Positions 9,504 through 19,100 of a stretch of DNA of 64,000 bases are shown in pieces. The stretch comes from Bacteroides clarus YIT 12056 (GTDB taxonomy: Bacteria > Bacteroidota > Bacteroidia > Bacteroidales > Bacteroidaceae). Numbering within the stretch: position 1 is the stretch's first letter; each line of letters begins with the position of its first letter. The notes beneath the pieces are model-generated. The model did no database searches. It saw only the letters and a program-made list of their open reading frames with translations, and had not been told where the DNA came from. The position numbers were made by a program, and so were the translations under genes. The stretch is taken from assembly GCF_900129655.1 (NCBI RefSeq), contig NZ_FQWK01000002.1, positions 124,001 through 188,000 on the forward strand, in the 5' to 3' direction.

Positions 9504-9535
9504 TTCCCGTGCCGTCCGGAAGGGCAACACGGGAA
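9504..9535 (-). terminator. Probable terminator of the HU-like gene
   Basis: Arms TTCCCGTG (9504-9511) and CACGGGAA (9528-9535) form an 8-bp stem that can extend through GCC/GGC with a bulge. On the minus strand the stem is followed by a T-rich run (TTTCTGTTTT). It lies 55 nt past the stop of the HU-like gene. Confidence 0.6.
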
Positions 9536-9590
9536 CTCATTTATCAATACTGCGATGTCGGTACAGAATCCTGTCCGGATACGATAAAGA

Positions 9591-10058
9591 TTATCCTAAC
9601 GGATTTTCTTCTTCACCGCCGCCCGTATCATCTCCATTGCCGCCATTGCCGGAAGCTGAAGTTTTGCCCCACTCTTCCCAACAGATATTACTGTCTACCA
9701 TACTACGGGTAACAACCTTATTATTAATGTCCCGTTCGACCTCGGGAATGAAACGGACACGTACACCCGCTATTTGAGAAGCGCTGACCTCTTTAGACGT
9801 TTTCACTCCATTCTTGTTGGCGGCAGCCGTATAATAAAAAGTACCTACCCCGTCTATTTTCACCGTACGTCCTTGCGCCATATAAAGAGAAAGTACGCTT
9901 CCCAAATTCTTAATGATGGCATACGCGTCACCACGGGTAACGGTAGAAAGCAACGCCAATTGATCCGCCACCTGATTACTTGTAACAGCTTTGCCCCATG
10001 TGATGGACTGAGGATACCATAAACCGTTGATTTTTTGTTGAGTTTTCTTATAAAACAT
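9591..10058 (-). CDS. HU-like DNA-binding protein, Bacteroidota type
   Basis: Starting at ATG 10058 gives 155 residues beginning MFYKKTQQKINGLWYPQSIT; an upstream ATG at 10112 would add 18 hydrophobic, un-HU-like residues and is less likely. The body (about 20-120) has the alternating helix/strand pattern of the longer Bacteroidota HU-like family: a DQLALLSTVTRGDAYAII helix pair, then the arm region VKIDGVGTFYYTAA. The C-terminal 25 residues are a low-complexity Gly/Asn/Asp/Glu tail. Such proteins bind DNA without strong sequence preference. A promoter-like site lies about 175 nt upstream, which would give a long leader. Confidence 0.8.
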   Translation of the reverse strand: MFYKKTQQKINGLWYPQSITWGKAVTSNQVADQLALLSTVTRGDAYAIIKNLGSVLSLYMAQGRTVKIDGVGTFYYTAAANKNGVKTSKEVSASQIAGVRVRFIPEVERDINNKVVTRSMVDSNICWEEWGKTSASGNGGNGDDTGGGEEENPLG

Positions 10059-10232
10059 AATTGATAATGTATTAAGTAAATATATAATAGTTGCCAGTGA
10101 GCCAGTCATCACCGCTTTGACCGATCAGATTGAAGGCCGACCGAAACCGCATCTCTTTCAAGAAGTATAAGGAAGAACTCTACCGCGAGGCCTCAACGAT
10201 AAAGTATTTCGCTTTTCTCAAATTCGATGTTG

Positions 10233-10264
10233 CAAAGTTAAAGGACACAAGAAGGAATAACAAG
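10233..10264 (-). promoter_or_regulatory. Candidate promoter for the HU-like gene
   Basis: On the minus strand TAACTTTG (10240-10233) matches the Bacteroides -7 box TAnnTTTG. A CTTG (10264-10261) lies 20 nt upstream in place of TTTG. The start site would be near 10226, giving a leader of about 165 nt. Confidence 0.5.
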
Positions 10265-10271
10265 AAAACAG

Positions 10272-10476
10272 GCTCTACAACAATCCCGGCAAAACAGCTA
10301 TAAATCAACATATTATCAACCGCACATCTCTACAACCCGACAATAGGATACCAAACCGGAGATTCAATATTCTATGAATATCTCTACCTGAACGCTATGT
10401 AAAGAGCTGACAACCAGCATCACGAAACCAATGTATCTCTACAATACCGAGAAACTTACACTTCTTTCTCTCTACG
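10272..10476. repeat. CTCTAC motif spaced about 55 nt
   Basis: CTCTAC occurs at 10273, 10328, 10382, 10437 and 10470, with intervals of 55, 54, 55 and 33 nt, and once more upstream at 10178. Four of the six copies are preceded by T, and three continue as AA. The DNA between copies is not conserved. The stretch is gene-free. Confidence 0.5.
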
Positions 10477-10643
10477 ATTCATATCCTGAATGATTCCTAA
10501 AATCTTGCCGTATTCTAAAAAGGAAGTAGCGGCTTTGCGCTATATCGAAAATTATCAGACGATACAGGCAAAAGTTGGCGGGTAATTGAAATATAGCAAC
10601 AAAACACGGATGCCGGACATGCTATCTTAACGGTGGCAGGCAT

Positions 10644-10731
10644 TGTCGTTATGCGAGGCTATCTCTGTCGTTATGCAAGACGGCCTCTGCCGGCGTATGA
10701 GAGTATCACAGCCGTTATCTTTGATTACCCC
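10644..10731. repeat. 22-nt modular tandem array
   Basis: Four units begin at 10644, 10666, 10688 and 10710. The first two share the 11-mer TGTCGTTATGC and agree at 17 of 22 positions; the third and fourth agree with the first at 13 and 12 of 22. The preceding 22 nt (10622-10643) holds an inverted, degenerate core (CTTAACG). The array runs into a terminator-like hairpin. No gene is seen between 10059 and 10922. Confidence 0.7.
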
Positions 10732-10762
10732 GTCAAGAAGTACTTCCGGCGGGACTTTTTTT
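10729..10762 (+). terminator. Terminator-like hairpin after the 22-nt array
   Basis: A 6-bp outer stem (10729-10734 with 10748-10753, one T-G pair) encloses a GAAG/CTTC inner stem with a 4-nt loop and is followed by AC and seven T (10756-10762). No plus-strand gene precedes it, so it may end a short unannotated RNA or be incidental. Confidence 0.5.
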
Positions 10763-10922
10763 GCAGTATAATCGAGTTTACCCCAGTTTCGGCTCTCTTA
10801 TCCGGATTGCAACAAAACTTTACACATGGAAAATGTAATACTAGACTGGGCTATGGGTAATTCCTGAGAGCATCGCATTGGAGACATAAATCTCACAAGC
10901 ACCTGCCGGGAAATAACACGTA

Positions 10923-11912
10923 TCAGCATCCGCACACCACCACATCCACCGTCTCCCCGTTTTTGAACAAAGATTCATCCGCCTGTATCAGCCGCTTTTT
11001 CAAGCGGAACTTCTGCTGAGAGACAGAAGCGGGAGAGACAGCCGTAAGCGTTGCTATCTGTGTGTTCGTGAAGCGCAGGCGCATCAGCAGGCAAAGCTGA
11101 AGGTCGGCAGGCGTGAGCTGGGGAAAGCGGGAAGTGAGGCGTTCGGAAATACCTGTATACGCTTTGTCTGTCAGTTGCCGCAGATGTTCCCATTGGGCTT
11201 CCGTCAGAAACTTGGGATGAGCGCGCAACCGCTCCACCACCTCGTCACGGTCTATCAATGCGGCGGTGAGCGCTTGTACCTGTCCGTCCAGTTTACGGGC
11301 ACGTTCACCCTCTTTTTGCAGCAGTTCCAGCTCATAAGGGACAGGATGGTCTTCGTACTCCCTGAGACGTCCGCGAAGCACTCCGTTCTCCTCGTGCAAC
11401 CGGCCGCCCCGGGTCATAAGATTCACCAACGAGCGTTGTACTTCTTCGCGTTCGTCATCTTCCAGTGACATCTCTTTGAGGCATTCTTCCAGTTCGGCAC
11501 GCTCACGTTCGTTGTTATGCAGGTGGCGTTCATTCTCGCTCAAGTTGATGAGGTAACGGCGGTGCTTGCGCTCGTTCGTGAATTTTATGTCCCGTATGGA
11601 AAGCCAGACATTCAAGCCCAGCATCAATGCGCCGAACACTCCCCAAAGAGTATGCTTCCACCCCGTGACCGGCATCAGACGAAGAGGTTTTCCTGCGGAC
11701 TGTTCTTTTACACGGGCGTATTCGCGATGCAGGCCGGAAAGCAGACGAGCGGTACGGGCACTGTCGGCGACACCGGACTGTACCAACGAATCGGCATGGG
11801 CAAGGGAGTGTTCATACTCCAACATATCCTTATCGGCGGGAGCGGAACAGGCCGTTATCCCCCAAAGGAGAAATAACGGCAGAATAAAATCGAGGCAGGA
11901 CTTCATGCGCAT
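10923..11912 (-). CDS. Lipoprotein-anchored coiled-coil protein with C-terminal LuxR-like HTH
   Basis: The likely start is ATG 11912 (or 11906), giving MRMKSCLDFILPLFLLWG and a lipobox ITAC; an upstream start at 12023 would add 37 residues encoded across a hairpin. After the lipidation Cys comes a short periplasmic part (about 25-85), a transmembrane helix (HTLWGVFGALMLGLNVWLSI, about 90-112), a long charged coiled coil (about 115-245), and a C-terminal helix-turn-helix reading LTPADLQLCLLMRLRFTNTQ. The layout resembles Bacteroidota membrane-tethered regulators whose cytoplasmic end carries a LuxR/GerE-like fold. The sensory and DNA targets are unknown. It stands alone downstream of prfC with its own terminator-isolated transcript. 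Confidence 0.65.
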   Translation of the reverse strand: MRMKSCLDFILPLFLLWGITACSAPADKDMLEYEHSLAHADSLVQSGVADSARTARLLSGLHREYARVKEQSAGKPLRLMPVTGWKHTLWGVFGALMLGLNVWLSIRDIKFTNERKHRRYLINLSENERHLHNNERERAELEECLKEMSLEDDEREEVQRSLVNLMTRGGRLHEENGVLRGRLREYEDHPVPYELELLQKEGERARKLDGQVQALTAALIDRDEVVERLRAHPKFLTEAQWEHLRQLTDKAYTGISERLTSRFPQLTPADLQLCLLMRLRFTNTQIATLTAVSPASVSQQKFRLKKRLIQADESLFKNGETVDVVVCGC

Positions 11913-11953
11913 ATAATAGTAATGAGTAAATGAGTAAAGTATAAGACAAAAAA

Positions 11954-12017
11954 CACGGATTACACGAATCCGGCGGTTCAAGTCAATCAAGAGCCGCGTA
12001 AATTCGTATAATCCGTG
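11954..12017 (-). terminator. Terminator of prfC
   Basis: Arms CACGGATTACACGAAT (11954-11969) and 12002-12017 pair over 16 bp with one wobble; a GCGG/CCGC stem lies inside. On the minus strand the hairpin is followed by TTTTTTG. It starts 29 nt past the prfC stop. Confidence 0.8.
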
Positions 12018-12045
12018 CCTCAAAATAAGTTTCGGTTCCCTGTTA

Positions 12046-13620
12046 TCAGAACTCGCTCGTAAAGTGGAACTTTATGTTTTTGAAGTCCATTTGCGCCATT
12101 TGCAATACATAGCCGCTGTCTGCCAGAAACACATCCCTGCCCTCGCGGTCTTTCGCCATATACTGGTACTTGCGTTTCTTGAAGGATTCCAGTTCGGCGG
12201 GGTCGTCGCTTTCAATCCAGCAAGCCTTGTAGAGGCTCAACGGCTCCCAACGGCACTTGGCGCTGTACTCATTTTCCAGACGGTATTGGATAACCTCGAA
12301 CTGCAACTGCCCTACCGTACCGATAATCTTGCGTCCGTTGAACTGGTTGACAAACAACTGCGCCACACCTTCGTCCATCAACTGGTCGATACCTTTGGCA
12401 AGCTGTTTCTGCTTCATCGGGTCGGCATTCTCAATGTACTTGAACATCTCCGGCGAGAAGCTCGGCAAACCGCGGAAATGAAGCATCTCGCCCTCGGTCA
12501 GCGTATCGCCTATCTTGAACGTGCCGTTATCCGGCAGGCCGATAATATCTCCCGCCCATGCCTCGTCGATGGTAGTCTTGCGCTGCGCCATAAACTGCGT
12601 GGGCGACGAGAAACGCATGGTCTTGCCATGACGCACATGCAGGTAGGGCGTATTACGGGTAAACTTACCGGAACATATCTTGCAGAATGCGATACACGAA
12701 CGGTGATTCGGGTCGATATTGGCGGTAATCTTGAAGATAAAGCCTGTGAATTTCGGCTCGTCCGGCTCCACTTCACGCTCTTCCGCCTTTACAGGACGGG
12801 GACTGGGAGCAATCTCCACAAAGCAGTCCAGCAACTCCTGCACACCGAAGTTATTCAAGGCGGAACCGAAGAATACGGGAGCCAGTTCACCTTTCAGATA
12901 TTCCCCTACCTGAAATTCGGGATATACCCCGTCTATCAGCTCCAGCTCGCCGCGCAGCTTGTCCGCCAGCGAAGAGCCTATCTGATTATCCAGTTCTTCC
13001 GTATTTATATCCACTTCCACTTTCTCCGTCACCACCTGTTTGGAAGGCTGGTACAGGTTCAGATTATGTTCGTAGATGTTATAAACTCCCTTAAAGCGGG
13101 CGCCGCTCTCAATAGGCCATGTCAGAGGACGGACATGGATGGAAAGCTCCTCTTCCAGCTCATCCAGCAGGTCGAACGGGTCTTTCGCCTCACGGTCCAT
13201 CTTATTGATGAAGATAATCACCGGAGTGTTGCGCATACGGCAGACCTCCATCAGCTTGCGCGTCTGGGTTTCCACACCTTTCGCGCCGTCCACCACAATG
13301 ATAACGCTGTCCACCGCCGTCAGGGTACGGTAAGTATCTTCGGCAAAGTCCTGGTGACCCGGAGTATCGAGAATATTGATTTTGTAATCGTGATAATCAA
13401 ACTCCATTACGGAAGTGGTTACAGAGATACCACGCTGTTTTTCAATATCCATCCAGTCCGACGTCGCCGTCTTCTTTATCTTATTGCTTTTCACCGCGCC
13501 CGCTACCTGAATCTGACCGCCAAACAGCAGCAGCTTTTCAGTCAACGATGTCTTACCGGCATCCGGATGCGCGATAATCGCAAAGGTTCGTCTTCTTTCT
13601 ATCTCGTTGTTACTTGCCAT
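12046..13620 (-). CDS. prfC: Peptide chain release factor 3
   Basis: A 524-residue translational GTPase that recycles RF1/RF2 from the ribosome after peptide release. The G domain is intact: G1 [16 protein letters not shown]2 around [14 protein letters not shown]3 [15 protein letters not shown]4 [11 protein letters not shown]. It is followed by domain II and the RF3-specific C-terminal domain ([20 protein letters not shown], about 405-424). The length matches bacterial RF3 and is shorter than EF-G. It is 33 nt downstream of the rmlD-type gene on the same strand and may be cotranscribed with it. Confidence 0.97.
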   Translation of the reverse strand: MASNNEIERRRTFAIIAHPDAGKTSLTEKLLLFGGQIQVAGAVKSNKIKKTATSDWMDIEKQRGISVTTSVMEFDYHDYKINILDTPGHQDFAEDTYRTLTAVDSVIIVVDGAKGVETQTRKLMEVCRMRNTPVIIFINKMDREAKDPFDLLDELEEELSIHVRPLTWPIESGARFKGVYNIYEHNLNLYQPSKQVVTEKVEVDINTEELDNQIGSSLADKLRGELELIDGVYPEFQVGEYLKGELAPVFFGSALNNFGVQELLDCFVEIAPSPRPVKAEEREVEPDEPKFTGFIFKITANIDPNHRSCIAFCKICSGKFTRNTPYLHVRHGKTMRFSSPTQFMAQRKTTIDEAWAGDIIGLPDNGTFKIGDTLTEGEMLHFRGLPSFSPEMFKYIENADPMKQKQLAKGIDQLMDEGVAQLFVNQFNGRKIIGTVGQLQFEVIQYRLENEYSAKCRWEPLSLYKACWIESDDPAELESFKKRKYQYMAKDREGRDVFLADSGYVLQMAQMDFKNIKFHFTSEF

Positions 13621-13653
13621 ATATAAATAGGTATAATATTCAAATAAATATCG

Positions 13654-14514
13654 TTATGCTTGCTGCGCCAGTCGCTCGATGCAGACCTGTAAGCTCTCTT
13701 CCCAGTGGGGAATCCCGATGCCGAAAGTCTTTTTAATCTTCGTCTTGTCCAATACGGAATATTGCGGACGCGGAGCCTTGGCCGGATACTCGTCCGTATG
13801 CAACGGACTGACTTTGCATGAGGTAATGCCCGCTATGCGATGAATGGCTACCGTAAAATCATACCAGGAACAAACACCTTCGTCGCTGAAATGGTAAATA
13901 CCGGGAACAATGCCTCGATTGATAGCCGCAAAGATGGCACGCGCCAAATCGTTGGCATAAGTCGGCGTACCGATTTGGTCGAAAACGACTCCCAGCTTCT
14001 CACGCTCATTGCCCAAGCGAATCATGGTCTTTACAAAATTATTGCCGTAAACGGAGTACAGCCATGCCGTACGGATAACCATTGCGCGACTGCACTTCTC
14101 CATAACAGCCTGTTCGCCCGCCAGTTTCGTGGAGCCGTAAACGGAGTTGGGACAAGGAGTCACTTCTTCCGTATAAGGAATATGGCCGGTGCCGTCGAAC
14201 ACGTAGTCCGTAGACACCTGTATCATGGCGGCGCCGCAAGCCTCAGCGGCAGCAGCCAGATAGCCGGGAGCCACATGGTTCAGTTTATCGCAAAGCTCCG
14301 GATTGTCTTCCGCCTTGTCTACCGCCGTATAAGCGGCACAGTTTACGATAACATCCACCCGGTTGCCGGCCACGAATGTACGTATGGCCTGTTCATCACA
14401 TATATCCAGTTCCTGCACATCTGTAAAGAAGTAAGTGTGTTGCTGATTTTCAGCGGAGAGCGCCCGCATCTCGTTGCCAAGCTGACCGTTGGCGCCGGTT
14501 ACCAATATATTCAT
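13654..14514 (-). CDS. rfbD: dTDP-4-dehydrorhamnose reductase (RmlD)
   Basis: A 286-residue short-chain dehydrogenase/reductase that makes dTDP-L-rhamnose with NAD(P)H. It has the N-terminal Rossmann motif TGANGQLGNEM (about 6-16), the STDYVFDGT segment, and a catalytic Tyr-x-x-x-Lys in VYGSTKLAGEQ. This is the last step of dTDP-rhamnose synthesis for capsule or O-antigen; the other rml genes are not in the window. It is followed closely by prfC, and DUF4924 and LysE lie upstream on the same strand, an arrangement without an obvious shared pathway. Confidence 0.92.
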   Translation of the reverse strand: MNILVTGANGQLGNEMRALSAENQQHTYFFTDVQELDICDEQAIRTFVAGNRVDVIVNCAAYTAVDKAEDNPELCDKLNHVAPGYLAAAAEACGAAMIQVSTDYVFDGTGHIPYTEEVTPCPNSVYGSTKLAGEQAVMEKCSRAMVIRTAWLYSVYGNNFVKTMIRLGNEREKLGVVFDQIGTPTYANDLARAIFAAINRGIVPGIYHFSDEGVCSWYDFTVAIHRIAGITSCKVSPLHTDEYPAKAPRPQYSVLDKTKIKKTFGIGIPHWEESLQVCIERLAQQA

Positions 14515-14585
14515 CTTAACAGTTACTATTTATTCCCTACGGTCATGATATTTCTTTTATCTCCGACACGTAGGTATGTTGACAA

Positions 14586-14614
14586 TTTACTATTCTATTA
14601 TTTACTATTTATCA
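14586..14614. repeat. A/T-rich heptad-like repeat between DUF4924 and rmlD genes
   Basis: TTTACTATT-type words recur (14586 and 14602) within the 135-nt gap. The phase is less regular than in the other heptad tracts in this window. No hairpin or clear promoter was seen here. Confidence 0.4.
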
Positions 14615-14649
14615 CTCAACTTATTATCCAAGCCCATACAAACATCCTG

Positions 14650-15195
14650 TCAGTCATTATCCAGCTTCAACGCGCCTTTCTTGTCCTTGTCGTAATAGTT
14701 GGCGAGCAAGGAAAGAAAACTGCTGATAGCCTCTACCGCCTTAGCAGTGCCCTGACTGATTTCTTTTTTCTGCAAACGCAGCAGCAATATGCCGTAAAGC
14801 GCCTCAAAGCAGGTTTCCAATTCGGGTTCTTCCTCCTGTCCGCCCTTTTGCCGCAATTCTACAATAAAAGGCAAGGCCTTGAAGTATGCCGCATTATAAA
14901 AAGGATACTTCGTGGAAGCCAGCAAATCGGCATGCAGGTCCGTAAGGTTACGGATGACGTTGCGGTTAATCTGCAAATGCCCTTTCTCCGTCACGCCCTC
15001 GGCACGCATCATATCGGCAAGATTGCCGTACCATTCTTCCAAAGCCGCATGCTCCTCCGCAGGGTAGCGGGAAATAATGTTACTGCGAAGCAGGTCTATA
15101 TCGCACTTATTAGCGCGAAGCAGGTCTTCCACTTGCCACATATATATAAGGTATTCGGCAATATTCTTCTCTTTCAGTTGCTGTGAGATCTTCAC
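14650..15195 (-). CDS. DUF4924 family protein
   Basis: A 181-residue cytoplasmic protein without signal peptide or membrane segment, predominantly helical (MKISQQLKEKNIAEYLIYMW at the start). The overall pattern fits the Bacteroidota-restricted DUF4924 family, which has no known function. The C-terminal tail (YYDKDKKGALKLDND) is charged. It lies 67 nt downstream of the LysE-type exporter and 135 nt upstream of the rmlD-type gene on the same strand. I cannot infer a role. Confidence 0.7.
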   Translation of the reverse strand: MKISQQLKEKNIAEYLIYMWQVEDLLRANKCDIDLLRSNIISRYPAEEHAALEEWYGNLADMMRAEGVTEKGHLQINRNVIRNLTDLHADLLASTKYPFYNAAYFKALPFIVELRQKGGQEEEPELETCFEALYGILLLRLQKKEISQGTAKAVEAISSFLSLLANYYDKDKKGALKLDND

Positions 15196-15262
15196 GTTGA
15201 GATTGATGATTTATTGTTTATGATTGATTCAAACGTCACATTCCCTGTCTGCCGGCTGTCAA

Positions 15263-15916
15263 CTAATACAACGATTCGCCCATCAGCGTAAATACCAGCC
15301 CGAGTGCAGACACCACCATGACAATGCCGCCGATGATACGGTTCAATATCCAAATGCCGCGTAAGTTGAATTGCGTACGGACCTTGTTGACGAAAAAGGT
15401 AATTCCAAACCACCACGCCAACGCTCCCAAAGCAATGGCAAGATACCCCGTAACGGCCTCGAAGACCAACACGCCTTCGCTTACGAAAGCAAAACGCGCA
15501 AACAGACCTACGAAAAGAAAGATGATAAGCGGATTGGAAAGAGTGACAGCGAACGCCGTGATAAAGTTATGAAAATAAGACCCCTTGCTGGTGGATACCG
15601 GACGAATGGATTGTACCGGATTACTGCGGAACGTGTAAATACCGAATATCAGCAGCAGGATACTTCCGAACAGTTGCAGATAGAAAATATTCTTGTTGAC
15701 ATAATCGAAGACGAAACTCATTCCGTAACCTGTCAGCAAAGCGTAGGCTATATCGCTCAACGAGGCTCCTATACCGGTTACAAAACCATACCAGCGCCCT
15801 TTATTCAAAGTACGCTGAATGCACAATACTCCTACAGGACCCAAAGGTGCGGACACTATAACACCGATTATGAACCCCTTCCACAATATGTCAAATATGG
15901 TCTCTATCTGAATCAT
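15263..15916 (-). CDS. LysE/RhtB family exporter
   Basis: A 217-residue inner-membrane protein with about six transmembrane helices. The first helix carries the family signature GFIIGVIVSAPLGPVGVLCI, followed by QRTLNKGRWYGFVTGIGASL. Members export amino acids or related small molecules. The length is typical. It is the first gene of a minus-strand run (LysE, DUF4924, rmlD-type, prfC). It is divergent from purL with a 261-nt gap. The substrate is unknown. Confidence 0.85.
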   Translation of the reverse strand: MIQIETIFDILWKGFIIGVIVSAPLGPVGVLCIQRTLNKGRWYGFVTGIGASLSDIAYALLTGYGMSFVFDYVNKNIFYLQLFGSILLLIFGIYTFRSNPVQSIRPVSTSKGSYFHNFITAFAVTLSNPLIIFLFVGLFARFAFVSEGVLVFEAVTGYLAIALGALAWWFGITFFVNKVRTQFNLRGIWILNRIIGGIVMVVSALGLVFTLMGESLY

Positions 15917-16061
15917 GCCTGCAAATATCGGACTTTTTTATGAGACGACCGAATAGAGTTAACGTTTTTTCGTCAGAAAAGGATTTTAAAAAGCTATATT
16001 ATCCCTATGAAACGTGAAACATGTTCTCTCGCATCCGACTGAAGTTTTTTATTTCCATTTC

Positions 16062-16093
16062 TTTCTCCCGCCCGACGATTTTGTATATCTTTG
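16062..16093 (+). promoter_or_regulatory. Candidate purL promoter
   Basis: TTTC (16062-16065), a 20-nt spacer and TATCTTTG (16086-16093) match the Bacteroides -33/-7 pattern. The start site would be near 16100, giving a leader of about 78 nt before the purL ATG. No purine riboswitch fold was recognised in it. Confidence 0.65.
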
Positions 16094-16177
16094 CACCCAA
16101 GAAGAAAAGAGAAGAGGCTAACTGACAGACAGCAGCTTCAATCAAAAGTAGCAAATCGTAAACTCTTAAATAAAAGT

Positions 16178-19100
16178 ATGATTCTTTTTTTCAGAACACC
16201 ATCCAAGAGCGTGATTGCCGTAGAATGTGACCACGAACTTACTCAGGCAGACAGCGACAAACTCTGCTGGCTTTTTGGAGAAGCCGCCCCCGAAAGTGAA
16301 GACAACCTGAAAGGACATTTCGTCGGCCCGCGCCGTGAAATGATTACTCCTTGGAGTACCAATGCTGTGGAAATCACCCAGAACATGGGTTTGAACGGTA
16401 TCGCCCGTATCGAAGAATATTTCCCCGTAAAAGACGAAAACGCAGAGCGTGACCCGATGCTGCAACGTATGTATAAAGGTCTGGACCAAAACGTATTTAC
16501 CACCAACCGCCAGCCGGAGCCGATAATCCATATCGATGACCTGGAAGCATACAACGAAAAAGAAGGTCTGGCGCTCTCCAAAGAGGAGATGGACTACCTT
16601 AAGAAAGTAGAGAAAGACCTGGGACGTCCGTTGACCGACTCCGAGGTGTTCGGCTTCGCGCAAATCAATTCCGAGCACTGCCGTCACAAAATCTTCGGCG
16701 GTACCTTCATCATCGACGGAGTGGAGCAGGAATCTTCCCTCTTCCAGATGATTAAGAAAACCACTCAGGAAAACCCGAACAAGATTATATCAGCCTATAA
16801 AGACAATGTAGCCTTTGCCGAAGGTCCGGTTATCGAGCAGTTTGCCCCGGCAGACCACTCCAAGCCCGACTTCTTCCGGATAAAGGACATCAAGAGCGTT
16901 ATCTCCCTGAAGGCCGAGACCCATAACTTCCCTACTACCGTAGAACCTTTCAACGGCGCTTCTACCGGTACGGGCGGTGAAATCCGCGACCGTATGGGCG
17001 GCGGTAAAGGCTCATGGCCTATTGCCGGAACAGCCGTATACATGACTTCCTATCCCCGTACAGACGAGGAACGTTCCTGGGAAGACATACTTCCGGTACG
17101 CGAATGGCTGTATCAGACTCCCGAACAAATCCTGATTAAAGCGTCCAACGGCGCCAGCGATTTCGGAAACAAGTTCGGCCAACCGCTGATTTGCGGTTCC
17201 GTACTCACCTTTGAGCACAAAGAGAAAGATGAAGTTTACGGTTACGACAAAGTTATCATGCTTGCCGGCGGTGTGGGATACGGTACGCAACGCGACTGTC
17301 TGAAAGGCGCCCCCGAAGCAGGCAACAAGGTTGTCGTTATCGGTGGCGACAACTACCGCATCGGTTTGGGCGGCGGGTCCGTTTCATCCGTAGATACGGG
17401 ACGTTACAGCAGCGGCATCGAACTGAACGCCGTACAGCGTGCCAATGCGGAGATGCAGAAACGCGCCTACAACGTAGTGCGCGCACTTTGTGAAGAAGAC
17501 GCCAACCCGGTGGTTTCCATCCACGACCACGGTTCCGCCGGACACGTAAACTGTCTGTCCGAGCTGGTGGAAGAGTGCGGCGGTCTTATCGACATGAGCA
17601 AGCTGCCTATCGGCGACAAGACCCTATCCGCCAAAGAAATCATCGCCAACGAAAGTCAGGAGCGTATGGGCTTGCTGATTCGGGAAGAAGCTATCGAGCA
17701 TGTACGCAAGGTGGCCGAACGCGAGCGCGCCCCGATGTACGTAGTCGGCGAAACGACCGGCGACCATCGCTTCGCTTTCCAGCAGGCCGACGGCGTACGT
17801 CCGTTCGACCTTGCCGTAGAGCAGATGTTCGGCTCCTCACCCAAGACTTATATGGTGGACAAAACCGTAGAGCGTCATTATGAAATGCCGGAATACGAGT
17901 TGTCACAACTGCATGAATACCTCACCAACGTACTCCAGCTGGAAGCCGTTGCCTGCAAAGACTGGTTGACAAACAAGGTAGACCGTTCCGTAACAGGCAA
18001 GATTGCCCGCCAACAGTGCCAGGGCGAACTTCAGTTGCCGTTGAGCGACTGCGGTGTCGTAGCTTTGGATTATCGCGGCGAGAAAGGTATCGCAACATCT
18101 TTGGGACACGCTCCGCAGGCAGCGCTTGCCGACCCGGCGGCCGGTTCCATCCTCTCCGTCAGCGAGGCATTGACCAACCTGATTTGGGCTCCGCTTGCCG
18201 AAGGTCTGGACAGCGTATCCCTGTCGGCCAACTGGATGTGGCCTTGCCGCTCGCAAGAAGGCGAGGACGCGCGTCTCTATACAGCGGTAAAAGCATTGAG
18301 CGACTTCTGCTGCGCCCTGCAAATCAATGTTCCTACGGGTAAGGACTCTTTGTCCATGACACAGAAATATCCCGACGGCAGCAAGGTCATCGCTCCGGGT
18401 ACGGTTATCGTATCTGCAGGCGGTGAGGTTTCGGATGTGAAGAAAGTGGTGTCTCCCGTACTCGTCAACGACGACAAGACCACCCTCTACCATATCGACT
18501 TCAGCTTCGACAAACTGAAACTGGGCGGTTCCGCCTTTGCGCAGTCACTGGGTAAAGTAGGCGACGAAGTGCCTTGCGTACAAGACGCCGAATACTTCCG
18601 CGACGCCTTCCTGGCCGTACAGGAATTAATCAACAAGGGACTTGTTCTTGCCGGACACGATATTTCAGCCGGCGGTCTCATCACTACGCTGCTCGAAATG
18701 TGCTTCGCCAATGTAGAGGGCGGTATGGAAATCAACCTCGACAAGATGAAGGAACAAGACCTCATCAAAATATTGTTTGCCGAGAATCCGGGTATCGTTA
18801 TCCAAATCAGCGACAAGCGTAAGGAAGAGGTCAAGAAGATACTGGAAGATGCCGGTGTAGGCTATATCAAAATCGGTAAGCCGACCGATGAGCGCCACAT
18901 CCTCATAAGCAAGAACGATGCCACTTACCAGTTCGGCATAGACTATATGCGCGATGTATGGTATTCTTCATCTTACCTGCTCGACCGCAAGCAATCCATG
19001 AACGGATGCGCCAAGAAGCGTTTCGAGAACTACAAGATGCAACCGCTGGATTTGGTATTCCTACCCGAATTCAAGGGTAAGCTTTCACAATACGGCCTTG

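Noticed and set aside
10633..10860. 75-codon frame in the gene-free region
   Set aside because: Its first 33 codons are the 22-nt array and it runs through the terminator hairpin; the protein has no family features.
12064..13626. 520-codon open frame antisense to prfC
   Set aside because: prfC on the other strand is complete with all GTPase motifs; the antisense protein shows no domain, and long antisense frames are common in G+C-balanced, codon-biased genes.
13840..15186. 448-codon plus-strand frame across the rmlD and DUF4924 genes
   Set aside because: It overlaps two well-supported minus-strand genes and the A/T-rich gap between them, and its translation has no recognisable motifs.
16091..16177. 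Longer N-terminus for PurL from ATG 16091
   Set aside because: The codons overlap the promoter -7 box and would precede the transcription start; PurL homologues begin near MILFFRTP.
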